From Drosophila persimilis (Eukaryota > Arthropoda > Insecta > Diptera > Drosophilidae): a stretch of DNA of 64,000 nucleotides. Below, one piece after another: positions 1-9,938 of the stretch (positions are counted from its first letter, which is position 1; each line of letters begins with the position of its first letter). Location: positions 17,112,001 through 17,176,000 of the forward strand of contig NW_020825288.1 of assembly GCF_003286085.1 (NCBI RefSeq), given 5' to 3'. The position numbers and the translations under genes are program-made. The notes below the pieces were generated by a model. That model searched no databases, was not told the DNA's origin, and saw only the letters and a program-made list of their open reading frames with translations.

Positions 1-3000
1 CTTTTGTGGCTGTCTGCTTCATCCTGGGACCCTTTGTGCGCCCGCTGCTGTGGGCCTTCCTCATGGGCGCCGTACTCTTTCCGTTCAAGCGCAGGCTGGC
101 GGAGAGCGTTCACAGTTGGTTTCAGCGGCTGGAGGAGCGAGATTCCAATGTGCTGGTATCGATTTTTCTGTCCCCCGTGGAGGCGACGGAGCACTGCGGC
201 CGCTTGCTGATTGGATGGCTGTGCGAGCACTGGCAACTTCTGCTGGCAGGCTGTGGTGTGGCAACCTGCATCAAGCTGCTGGTCCTGTACGCACCAAAGG
301 GCTTCATATACGCTATCTGGCATTGGCTCACCTTCTCGCACGGTCTGTTCGTGCGGATCATTGGCTTTCTGAATGTCTTTGTGGTAGGTTCTAGTTCTAG
401 TTTTCTGCAGCAGCTGCTATACTTTTCTCTGTTCCAGATTATCGCCCTAGTGCTGGTCTATCTCACTTGTGTGCATTTCTTCTGGAGTGCAGAAAACAGC
501 ACTCGCTTTGTTGTCGCCGGTCAGTCCATGTGGATAGCGATAGCCGGGTACTTGAGCAGCTTCCTGGGCGCCCTCCAAGTGCCCGTGTTCCTGCTAGTGA
601 TGGCCTACGTCACCGCCTCCACAGCCTACCATCTGAAGGGAAGCGAGGGATCTGGCTCCTATCTACACCGTCTCAAGATGTTGTTCGATAAGAACGACTT
701 CGAGCGATCGCTGAGTAATTTCAGTCTCTGTGGAAAAACGAGCAGCGACCGACCGGATGTGCTGCAGTCGGATGTGGAGGATATTTCTCTCAGCGATACA
801 GTTGACTCGACGGATACGTTTGACGTGAAGTCCACTGAAATGTCTGAGGGCCAACAGAGCGGTACAATGTTGAAGCTGCTACTCTACGCCTGCCTGGCCA
901 ATGTGCTGTACCGAAACATTTGGATGGTCATCCTGGCAGCCGTGCCGGTGCTGCTTCACCTCATATACAAATTCGGAGCGTACACGGGCATCACCGACTT
1001 TGTCTGTGGCAAGATCAACGAATTGTACTTGGGATTGCGGGTAAGTGATCTGAAAACATTTGATAATAATCCCTAATGTTGTTGTACAACTGCAGGCCTG
1101 GGCCATTGAACATCACTCGGCTGTACTGCCGCTATGCCTGCCGGGGGTTCTGGAACTCAACTACAGGATCCACACTATTGTGCGGGATTCTTTGAAGTCT
1201 TCTGTAGAGTCGGTCACCTCCATACTCATGATCATTGCCATGCTGTTCTGCATAATCATTCTGAGCGTGTTCTTTTGCGTCAACATTTATTCGGAGACCA
1301 TAGAAGTGGTCTACCTGACAAAAGATCTAATTAACAAGACGATCACAGACCGTCCTGAGTTAATTGATATTTTGCCGGCCAATATGCAGGCGTCCATTGA
1401 TGATGCGCTCGACAATGCGCACCATTATGGTCGCCGTAAGATAGAAACCTACATTGACGATTGGCTTGCAGATGCCGATAAGGTGCATGCCGCCAAGCTC
1501 AAGGATCAGATACTCGACGTGTGGGACAGGCTCATCCAGTATTGGGTGGATTTCAATAAGAGGGGCACCTCGTACGGCCCGCGGGTGCCCACGGATGCAC
1601 TGAAGAGCACTTTTGGCGAAATTGTTGATAATCCAGGTAAGCGCCCATATCCCCACTTCTCTTTCCCCGTTCCTGTCTTTATTTTTCCCACGTAACAATT
1701 TAACAGATTTGTCATTATGTTATCCTGTACTTTTCCGTATGTATTGGGTTTTTTCTTTTGTGTTTGTTGCATCCTAACCCTTTCCGTAACGTTCGTCTGC
1801 GTCTCTATGAAATAACAACTCATTCTATGTTCCATCCGCTAACCTACGGACATTTATTTAACAAAAGGACATTTTAAAGAGCTAGTTTTAGTGGCGAAAC
1901 AGGGTATCATTGGCTGGGCGCAAAGCAACACGCAAACTATCCTGGAGGTGGCCGAGTCCCTGTGGCACATAATTCGCACGAATCTGTCGATGATTATGGG
2001 AGTGACTGGCGAGATTCTGTCGCTGGTGTTGTCTGGAGGCCAAGCCTGCATCGAGTTTATTCTAGATATGGCAAGTGAACAGAATACTTAATAGATCTTG
2101 AGACACCTTTAATCATGCTGTCTTCTTGCAGATTGTCTTCTTCACCGCTTTGTTCTACCTGCTCTCCAGCAGCAAGGAAAAGTATGCGCCGCTTCAGATA
2201 ACAAAGTACCTTGGCTACTCCTCCTCTGGCTCTAAGATCGCCGATAGCATGGAGAACTCCATTACTGTAGTTCTAGTCTCAATGTTCAAGTGCTCCATAT
2301 TCACCGGGCTGTTCACGTGGCTGGTCCACACGGTGTTTGGGGCCAGAATCGTTTTCTTGCCCTCTGCCTTGGCAGCAATTCTGGCAGCGGCACCATTCCT
2401 GGGGAGCTACTGGTGTGCTGTGCCCGCTTTTCTGGAACTCTGGCTGGCTCAGGACTGCTTCTATACGGGACTGCTATTGTTCCTGCTGCAGTTCTTTGTT
2501 CCCTCTACATTCGAGACGGCCATCTATGCCGATCTGAAGGGGTGAGTGGCTCATCCAACGTGAAAACAGCTGTTTATTGAATGATTTTATTCTGATTTTG
2601 AGCAGAGGTGGACATCCGTATCTCAATGGTCTGGCCATAGCAGGGGGCATGTACTGGATCGGTTGGCAGGGGGCCATATTGGGTCCCCTCATGTTGTGTT
2701 TCTTCATTGGCATTTTCGAGGTGGCCGCCTTGGCCATGCGCTCAAATCAGGATGCCCCCAGGTACTTTTTAATTTATGATTTTTTGCATGAAATTTAAAC
2801 TTTGTTAATATTGTGCGGCGGAAGGACTTAAGTGAGTGGCAATCTCTTTTCGCTGGCTTTCGTTTACTTGGACAACCCAAAAGTGTATTTTCTCCGGACT
2901 AATGCCATCTTCTTGGTGCTGTATTTCAGGCGCAGCTCAGAGGAGGAAATGCGGACCACGTGAGTTGGCCTGGAACAGCAACGAACTACGAATTTCATTC

Positions 3001-3632
3001 TAATACTCGAACTACAAAAAACTTAACTAACAAACGCTGTGGCCAAAGGCTTGACAATCAAATTGAGATTGGCCCAATATGATATATCATACCACTCAGG
3101 ATGGCACGTTCCATTGAGGACAGTTTTATTCTTCTGCTTTTTCAATTATTTCGTTTCGTTACGTTACTATCGTACTAAAATTAAAAGTATTTGATTCCGT
3201 CTTAACAGTCCCCTTACCATATAAGCAACTTATTTATTAATTTTATACAATATGTACCTCGAATCGAACTTTTTCTGTATATAATAAGAAAAGTCTTTGA
3301 AGCGCCTTGTTACCATTTCTGTAGCTGATTATGTATCGATTTATTGCTCGCTACTAATTGCTTACAGTAACCATGTGATTTGTTTAAGCTTTCAACAAAT
3401 TAATTTGTTGCAAAAATAAATTCCTTTGTGTACTAACAATAAATCTGTTGCCAAGCCCTAACTAATCTCAGAGGTCGTTTCCCCCAGCCAAAGCGAAACG
3501 AACACTTTCCGAACGATCATAAACGAGGAAAAGCCCAAGCCAGAGTTGGCGGCGTCTGGCGGAAAACCTGTTGAGCTGAAAATCATAACCAAAACTTTTC
3601 AGCTGCTGCCGAGCCCAAAGAAAACCAGTTAA
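1..3632 (+). CDS. TMEM245-like multi-pass membrane protein (5' end outside window)
   Basis: The exons I can place are 1-383, 438-1040, 1096-1636, 1880-2070, 2132-2541, 2606-2761, 2930-2959 and 3488-3632 (stop TAA), all in consistent phase, giving about 818 residues here with the start upstream of the window. The product has many hydrophobic helices and the conserved C-terminal block of the TMEM245 family (related to the AI-2E transporter superfamily), including FFTALFYLLSSSKE and a glycine-rich GGMYWIGWQGAILGP stretch. TMEM245 function is poorly known, so transport is only an inference. Two introns are odd. The one at 384-437 (54 bases) has no in-frame stop, and the one at 2071-2131 starts with GC (GCAAGT), a GC-AG intron. 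The last two exons are short and hydrophilic and form a cytosolic-looking tail. The gene is convergent with the aldo-keto reductase downstream. Confidence 0.85.
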
Positions 3633-3755
3633 GAATAGAATATATATTTGTGTGTGCTACTATTTGTGCAGAACCGGTAACAGTGAGAAGAGAAATATAT
3701 GAATATATAATATATGTGGTGCATGTGCATGTGTAGAGCATTCTTTAGACTTTCT

Positions 3756-5276
3756 TTATTTAGTGTACTGGTTCTTAAACGTGAATTCAGGATGTCTCTC
3801 CACGCTGAAAAGAAGCAATATGGGTTAGTAATCAGGTCATGAAAGAATTTTCTATTGCCGTACCCATGGAAGAAGGCAAAGTCACACACGCGAATGTTCT
3901 TGTCCAGGGCAAGCAGCTTGGCCACCTCCTCGTCGCTCAGCTTAAAGTCAAACACATCTAGATTTTGCTTCAAGCGAGCTGGATTCGTGCTCTTGGGAAT
4001 GGCGCAGAGCCCTGTGTCGATGATCCAGCGCAAAAGAACCTGAGCCGGGGACTTGCCATGTGCAGCCGCAATCTCCTTGACTTCGGGTATGTCCATTAGA
4101 TCGGGCAAATCGCGTACAATTCCAGCACCTGCATTGAAGGCGGCAATACCCTTGGAGCCCAAGGGAGAGTATGCTGTAACGGAAACGTTCTCGGCCTTGC
4201 AGAAGTCCACCAGGTCACGCTGCTGCAGGTACACATGGTGCTCGATCTGATTGTTTGCTGGGCGGATCTTGCAGTTGTTTAGCAGACGTGCCACCTGATC
4301 CTTGCTGAAGTTCGAGACTCCAATAGATTTGGCCAGGCCCTTCTCCACCAGCTTTTCCATTTCCACCCAGGTGGCAGCATGATTTGTGGTCGGATCAACC
4401 TCAAGCAGACCCTCTGCATCGACCTTGAAGCTACCATCCTCGTTGATGTTCAGGGTGAAGGGAGTATGAATAAGGTACAGGTCCACATAGTCCAGCTGCA
4501 GATCGGCTAGCGACTTCTTAATGGTCGGCTCCACTTCGTGCGGGCGATTGGCTATCAAGGAAAGCGTCTATTGAAAGGTCGAAATGTGCATTAATTATAT
4601 TATAATCACTTACAAATGGGAGGCAGCTTGGTCACAATGAACAGCTCCTCACGCTTGACCTTGCCAGCATCCAGCCAGCGCTTGAGAACCCGCCCAATGG
4701 CCGGTTCGTTGCCATAAACTGGCGCCGTGTCGATATGGCGATAGCCCGCCTCCAGGGCAGCATCAATGGCCGTCTCGATTTCCTCATCGGAGGCCTACAA
4801 TTGGCAATTGAGTGGTGTGACGAAATTGTGGCTAAGTGGTTTTAACGATAAGACTTAAAAGATGACTTGAATATATTGTTTGGACTCTCTAGTATGTTCC
4901 AAGTAGTGTTTGCCCATTTGGGACTTTTGTTTGGTTTACTCTTCACAATGTTCAGAGAAAGTCGATTCCAAACGGGCTATAAATGACGCTCTATTGTGCA
5001 TGAGAAACCGGTCTGCATCATTAAGCACAAAGCACGAAGAGATTCTATCTGCCTCCCTGGGGGGGGAGTGCATCCGACGACTTGATCGTGTCGAAAAAGT
5101 GGAGGTGGGTGACGTGTCGGATTCTTCTTCGTCTTTCCTTAGTTATAGGAACAATTACCTGAAAAGTTAAGCAACTTATTCTATAATTATTAATAATCAA
5201 TTACCTGCCATGTTCCGACGCCAATTAAAGGCATTTTTTGCCCATTGTTGAAGGTCAAATACTTGTCGCCAGCCAT
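3756..5276 (-). CDS. Aldo-keto reductase, AKR1-like
   Basis: There are four exons on the minus strand: 5205-5276, 4614-4794, 3864-4551 and 3756-3804, giving 329 residues, the usual AKR size of about 320. Family landmarks are visible in order: [11 protein letters not shown] (catalytic Asp and Tyr), IVTKLPP (catalytic Lys), DLYLIHTPF (catalytic His), [22 protein letters not shown] and [13 protein letters not shown] for NADPH binding. It should be a cytosolic NADPH-dependent carbonyl/aldehyde reductase; the substrate cannot be told. It resembles D. melanogaster CG10638 as I remember it, unverified. The start was chosen at the ATG opening [16 protein letters not shown], just before the conserved first strand. 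The stop codon overlaps an AATAAA signal, and the 3' end faces that of the TMEM245-like gene about 120 bases away. Confidence 0.92.
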
Positions 5277-5937
5277 CTTTAAGTGAATATTTAATGATTT
5301 CTTAACTGAAGAAGCTTAGTAATCGTATAGATCCGAACGAGCCGCTTCACAACCTGCCGCTTCGACGTTTGGATAAGAACAAAACAATCTCTAAGCTTTA
5401 CAAAAATGGTTTAATGGTCACGTTGCCGGCATCTACACTGGTACACGACCCCCAAAAGCTGGAGCATGTGGGATTATGCACATTTTAAAATACGGTCTGA
5501 CTAGTTGGAGGCTCTAATGATCGAAAGATGACACGCTTAGCTGCATGTAATGCTGTTCGGTTTATTGTGGTCGTTGCTAAGGGTACACGGACTTAGTTTT
5601 TACAGACTTCTTCTGTACTTGTCACAGAAATGGAGCCAATTACAGTTAGAAGCCAACGGAACATTCATTTCATTAATTCGTTTAAAATTTGAATTGGGTT
5701 CGTGCGCGAAAAATACGTTCCCACTGAAATATTATGTACATGGTAACTACATGGTAGCTACACATTTGCGACATATCAACACAATAGGAGTTGAACGGAA
5801 AAACTTATTGTTGATTATAAAGAAAAAACAAAAAACAATATTATCAATTTCTCGTCTTGTTTACAAGATCTCATAATTGGCGGCGATCAAATCTACAAGG
5901 CTTTGAAGGTGCGGAGTATCCTTTTCCGTGGAGCTGA
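5277..5937. other. Intergenic, AKR promoter side and left flank of the virus-like island
   Basis: AT-rich DNA between the aldo-keto reductase start codon and the first virus-like frame. It must hold the reductase promoter and 5' UTR. I see no convincing coding exon, TATA box or repeat. The left boundary of the inserted virus-like sequence lies somewhere here or just downstream, and I see no target-site duplication or terminal repeat marking it. Confidence 0.5.
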
Positions 5938-6273
5938 CATTGTAACTACGCACAAGATCACAAAAACACAAACAACATTACTGAAGACTTACACACTGTG
6001 GAGTTGAACCATCATCGTCCGCAGCAGCGGCGGGCTCCAGTATACCAGGTGACGAACACCACAGGCAGTGGCATTGAGCTACGTAGTGGAAGGGCTACGA
6101 CAGATTTGGCTGCGAATACGCGATCTGGCAATCGTAGTGGCGCCGCCAGTCGTTCGGGAAGGAATGGTGGAGGAGCTAGAGATGCAGCAGGTGGTTCGCG
6201 CGGACCAGGCACCACCTGTGCCATTGAACAATTCTTGCCCGCCGGCACCGGCGCCGATACCACAGGCAAGTAA
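5938..6273 (+). pseudogene. Possible 5' remnant of the virus-derived element, offset frame
   Basis: Open from just after the TGA at 5935-5937 to the TAA at 6271-6273, in a different frame from the large frame that follows and overlapping its first 200 or so bases. There is no ATG early in it. The predicted product is low-complexity and rich in Arg, Gly, Ser and Thr, as in disordered nucleic-acid-binding tails. It could be a 5' part of the same virus-derived sequence put out of frame by an indel, or simply the alternative reading of a GC-rich region. I see no recognisable domain, so I keep this call weak. Confidence 0.25.
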
Positions 6274-8878
6274 TGCGCCAGGTGGGGGAGGCCCGACGCA
6301 TGGAATTGATGGCCCGCGGGCTAGAGCCGCGAAACTAGCCGCTTCTGCGGCAGAAGTGTTCGCCATCATTCAGCGTATGTTTTTTGATCCAATACCGAAA
6401 CCCGCCCCTGTTGGATGCGCCTGCATGCCATGCGGAACAGAGGTCGTGAGGTGCAAACTAGAGGAGGACTTCAACAAGTACAGTCCAGTCATGTGGGCCG
6501 ACCCTTTGCTGATAACGGCAATTACCATCGACGCCGATGAACAGACGATTGACTGGCTTCCTGCTATTGGCGTTGACGTCAACAACTCTGTTTTCATGTC
6601 ACTCCCAGACTTGACCTTTTCGGCACTGGGTACACAGCTGAAGGCGATAGTTGACTCTGACATCTCCCAGACTGGTGCAATACGGGCCATGATACCAATA
6701 CCCGGACTGAAGTCGGTCGCCACTGTTATGCATGTCGGGGATGTTGAGTCGATCCCGCTATTGGATGAGGCCGCGTTCGCCCGGCTCCTTCTGTATCAGG
6801 CTCTGACCATGGAGCCATCCCAGCAGGTGCACGTTTCATCGGCAGTGAACGAAATCAGCCTGAACACATACGTTCCACGTGATGGAAGCGAGCTGAAGTG
6901 GACTCCTGCACTGTCATCATCGGATAACCTGCAAATCGGGACAGCATCCGAGACGAGCACCTTGTACTTCAGAACAATCGACGAGTACGCGGCACTGGTC
7001 TCCGGCAATACCACAGACAGCGTCATGATTAAGACGAAAGCGAAAACCGATGTTGACATCGCCAATGTGGTCTTTGTTCCAGTCAAGTCAGCATGGCGTG
7101 GTCAGGCGTGGTTACTCCCGTACATTATGAGCTTCACAACCACAGCATGGTGGAATCACGCCGTCCGCGTTGTGGCAAGTTACACTGTGCTTGGAGACCA
7201 GAAGACTGATGGCAAATTGATGAAGATGGCTTTCATACCCAAGGCAGCCACGGTGTACATACCAGGTAACTACGAACGCATCTGTCTGGTGGTTGTCGAT
7301 TCAACAGCAGTGACATTTCCATCAGCCCAAAACTTTGCCGTGTGTAAAGGTTTGGCTGCATCCCGATCAGGGGAGTTCGACTTCGCCAAGAAGTTGTATG
7401 CTGCCATTGGACGCGTAACGGACGCTAGCATCAGACCGATGAGTCCAACGGACGTCGTGCAGGCGCTCAACCGCATGATCGAGTTTATGTGCACGAGGGC
7501 CGAGTTTCGGGTGATGCAGGTGAAGGCTTCCATTCTAGCAACATCCAAGATGAATGGTGTCGGCGTTCACCCATCCCCTGACAAACCACCGAAACAGGGT
7601 GACAGGCAAAGAGATCATGTGCGTGGTCTGGCCGAGTTCAACTCAAAGGATGGTATCATGGTTGGAGACTTCTCAGCGACGGATCTGGCTGGCATGAAGA
7701 GCGAGTCACGCCTGAGCCACATCAAGGCGTACCAGTCATGGCGGACTGACCCACTTGGGTACATGGCGTACGGGCAGGTCAACTGTAAAAAAGACACCGC
7801 ACACTATCCCGCGATGTGGAAGTACACATCGAGTTGCATCCAGTACCAATTGACGGAGAGCACAGCAAACCTGAGGATCCTTAGGCTGTGTGGCGTGTAC
7901 ACCCAGGACCCCGAAAGTGACAGACACGTGTTACAAAAGCCTGTCGATGTGTACAACACAACGCTGTCGTATGGAGCGCTGATGCTGGGGTTGACCAACT
8001 GGGCAGCAATGGAGCTTGGGGTGACTGTCTTTGACCACAACCGACTCGGACGTAGATGGCGATGCTTACCTGATGACTACCTGAGTCTTTGGCCGCTGCT
8101 CACTAATGGCTTTGTGATTGAGACTTCGGAGCACACTGACAGACTAGTCGACGAAGTGGTCTGGCAACACCGTTGGGGATGGCTGATGAATCAGTGGAAA
8201 GATGCGGCAGACGTAAACTCAGCCTGGCTAGACACACACTACAGCTGGAATGTCCCATGGTGGTACGTCGCTGCAGTCGCGGATAAATTCGGGCACAAGT
8301 TCACCTGTGCCACAGACCCTGACGGTGAGCTGATCATGGATGAGGACTACTCGTTTTCGGACAACATGTTGGGTTGGCTAATTGAACCAGCTAAAAGCAC
8401 CCAATTCGATCTGAGTTTGCTGACATCATCCAGCCAGTACGAGAAGAGGGTCAGCAAAAGCAAGCCAGCGTACTTCGACATACTGACGCCAACGAGTAAC
8501 GGCAAGGCAGAGGCGTACCACATGTTGTCTTGGAATCCGTATTTTCTCCAGGACACCAAGAAGTTGCAGTACCGTACCAGATCAGCGGTATCCAAGCCAG
8601 ACTACAACGGCATAGTGGAGCTGAACATCGTGGTATTTCCAAGCGCCAGAATCGGAAAAATGAAGACGTGCCCACGGGCGTTCGTGTCCTCAGAAAACCG
8701 TATCGATGGTTCTGACCCCAACACGTATCCGTTCGTCACAGGCGGTGTAGCCGTTATACAAAGGCTGCTGGTGGGCGATTACATCGGAGCGATAAACGGT
8801 GGGTTATCTGTAATAATGGACGCGCTCAACGACTGGAGATCCTCATCGAGATTCGGTGGGGATTCCTTTCGTGAATAG
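6164..8878 (+). CDS. Intact virus-derived capsid-like protein (endogenous viral element, dsRNA totivirus-like)
   Basis: One uninterrupted frame: 904 codons from the first ATG (6164), open back to 6053, ending at TAG 8876-8878. It has no introns, unlike almost every other gene here, and is clearly more GC-rich than its flanks. The product starts with a Pro/Gly/Ala-rich disordered tail (about residues 1-90) and continues as a long globular, Trp-rich protein with many beta-type stretches, no signal peptide and no membrane helix. I recognise no cellular family. The size, disordered N-terminus and a possible second frame behind it resemble the capsid-first layout of toti-like dsRNA viruses of arthropods, but this is inference from organisation and general character, not a confirmed match. 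The absence of stops over 904 codons means either recent insertion or selection to keep the protein. Nothing here implies an active virus. Confidence 0.55.
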   Translation: MVEELEMQQVVRADQAPPVPLNNSCPPAPAPIPQASNAPGGGGPTHGIDGPRARAAKLAASAAEVFAIIQRMFFDPIPKPAPVGCACMPCGTEVVRCKLEEDFNKYSPVMWADPLLITAITIDADEQTIDWLPAIGVDVNNSVFMSLPDLTFSALGTQLKAIVDSDISQTGAIRAMIPIPGLKSVATVMHVGDVESIPLLDEAAFARLLLYQALTMEPSQQVHVSSAVNEISLNTYVPRDGSELKWTPALSSSDNLQIGTASETSTLYFRTIDEYAALVSGNTTDSVMIKTKAKTDVDIANVVFVPVKSAWRGQAWLLPYIMSFTTTAWWNHAVRVVASYTVLGDQKTDGKLMKMAFIPKAATVYIPGNYERICLVVVDSTAVTFPSAQNFAVCKGLAASRSGEFDFAKKLYAAIGRVTDASIRPMSPTDVVQALNRMIEFMCTRAEFRVMQVKASILATSKMNGVGVHPSPDKPPKQGDRQRDHVRGLAEFNSKDGIMVGDFSATDLAGMKSESRLSHIKAYQSWRTDPLGYMAYGQVNCKKDTAHYPAMWKYTSSCIQYQLTESTANLRILRLCGVYTQDPESDRHVLQKPVDVYNTTLSYGALMLGLTNWAAMELGVTVFDHNRLGRRWRCLPDDYLSLWPLLTNGFVIETSEHTDRLVDEVVWQHRWGWLMNQWKDAADVNSAWLDTHYSWNVPWWYVAAVADKFGHKFTCATDPDGELIMDEDYSFSDNMLGWLIEPAKSTQFDLSLLTSSSQYEKRVSKSKPAYFDILTPTSNGKAEAYHMLSWNPYFLQDTKKLQYRTRSAVSKPDYNGIVELNIVVFPSARIGKMKTCPRAFVSSENRIDGSDPNTYPFVTGGVAVIQRLLVGDYIGAINGGLSVIMDALNDWRSSSRFGGDSFRE

Positions 8879-8890
8879 CTCCCTCACTAG

Positions 8891-9433
8891 CCCACTTGTT
8901 GTTTCGTTTACTTCCAGTCATACCTGAAAACAGCAAAGGGCAGACAGAAGAAACAGCTGAGTCTACGTTACGGTCAGCTAGTATTATCACTTATCATGTG
9001 CGAGAACATAACATCAGCGTTCACTCTAATCTTGGCACCAGCAAGGAAGTGTTCAGCACTGCCGACTGGGACAGAGAGGTTGATGATCAGACATGTCGTC
9101 CATGCGGACAGTAACATTACCAACCATCCTGTCGGAGGTGTGACCATTTGTGTGCCGGAAATACACAAGTACTTTCAGATAAAGAGGTTAATTAAGCACA
9201 CACCAGACATACTCATATCACCAGACTTATCCATAAAAGCGAACTTTGATCAAGCGCGTCTAACGTCCTTGTTACGTTGCAGATCGGTGTACTCGAAGAC
9301 ACATCCACAACGCACGTTCGACAACCCGATGTCGTGTTACCTTCAGGTTCTGGAAGAGGTCACCCTTGATAGTGACCACCCCACCCTGATACTTTACCGA
9401 TGGATAATGTCGCAGACCTATGCAATAGTATAG
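8891..9433 (+). pseudogene. Second virus-like reading frame, truncated, behind two stop codons
   Basis: Immediately after the capsid-like frame come two in-frame stops, TAG at 8876 and TAG at 8888. The same frame then stays open for about 180 codons to a TAG at 9431-9433. The first ATG is at 8996. In toti-like viruses the polymerase follows the capsid, usually by frameshift, so this could be the N-terminal remnant of a polymerase or the capsid's own C-terminus; it is far too short to be a functional polymerase and shows no polymerase motif. A good splice acceptor (ending CAG at 8917) precedes it, so splicing from the large frame is an alternative. A 9-base inverted repeat lies directly at its 3' end. 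Confidence 0.35.
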
Positions 9434-9457
9434 GGTATGTACATTTGTATACCCTAT
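9430..9457. repeat. Perfect 9-base hairpin at the right edge of the virus-like island
   Basis: ATAGGGTAT at 9430-9438 is repeated in inverted form, ATACCCTAT, at 9449-9457 with a 10-base loop. It sits where GC-rich coding-like sequence gives way to AT-rich flank, so it may mark the end of the inserted element. Confidence 0.55.
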
Positions 9458-9938
9458 TTCCCTTAAATTCTTTTAAAATTCCTATATATATATCCCGATC
9501 CGGATACATATTCTCGGTATCCGAAGATATACTTTATAACATTTATATATCCTTGGAGTCTGAGATGCCATGAATCGAACCCATCCCGAAGAGAGCAAGC
9601 CCGAACTATACCCATCATATACTGAAACTCGCTTTCGACATCAAAATATACCGAAAAGTATATAAGCGGTGTAAACGGTCACTCTCTCTCGACAACGTTT
9701 TTTAAACTGTTTCGCGTTTTTTGTAAGTTTTTAAACAATTATGGGACTAAATAAACATTAAATATTAGCATTACACAGAATTATTAATAAGAATGTGGGT
9801 GTCAAACATGTATTAGCCTAGAAAGACTAACAATCGGACGAATCAACAGGTGGTTGAGATTCGTGAGTTCCACACGTGCCGCAGAACGTGTGGACTATGT
9901 TTAGTTTTTTTTTCAATTAAATTCAATTAGTTGGAAAG
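9458..9938. other. Intergenic, upstream of the tRNA isopentenyltransferase
   Basis: AT-rich, with TATATA runs near 9484-9492 and 9545-9552, a CTCTCTCTC stretch near 9684, and no convincing coding frame. The last 70 bases contain a palindromic E-box element and should include the promoter and 5' UTR of the next gene, which starts at 9939. Confidence 0.5.
9870..9893. promoter_or_regulatory. Inverted repeat with an E-box just upstream of the TRIT1 gene
   Basis: CCACACGT (9870-9877) and its exact inverse ACGTGTGG (9886-9893) are separated by 8 bases. The left arm overlaps the E-box CACGTG (9873-9878). The position, 45 bases before the start codon, suggests a bHLH factor site or a 5' UTR hairpin. 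Confidence 0.4.

Noticed and set aside
4910..5170. 86-codon plus-strand frame inside the first intron of the aldo-keto reductase
   Set aside because: It is antisense in an intron, short, without a domain.
9569..9590. Minus-strand GGTTCGATTC, like a tRNA B box
   Set aside because: The flanking bases do not form a T stem and no A box or acceptor stem lies at the right distance, so it is not a tRNA gene.
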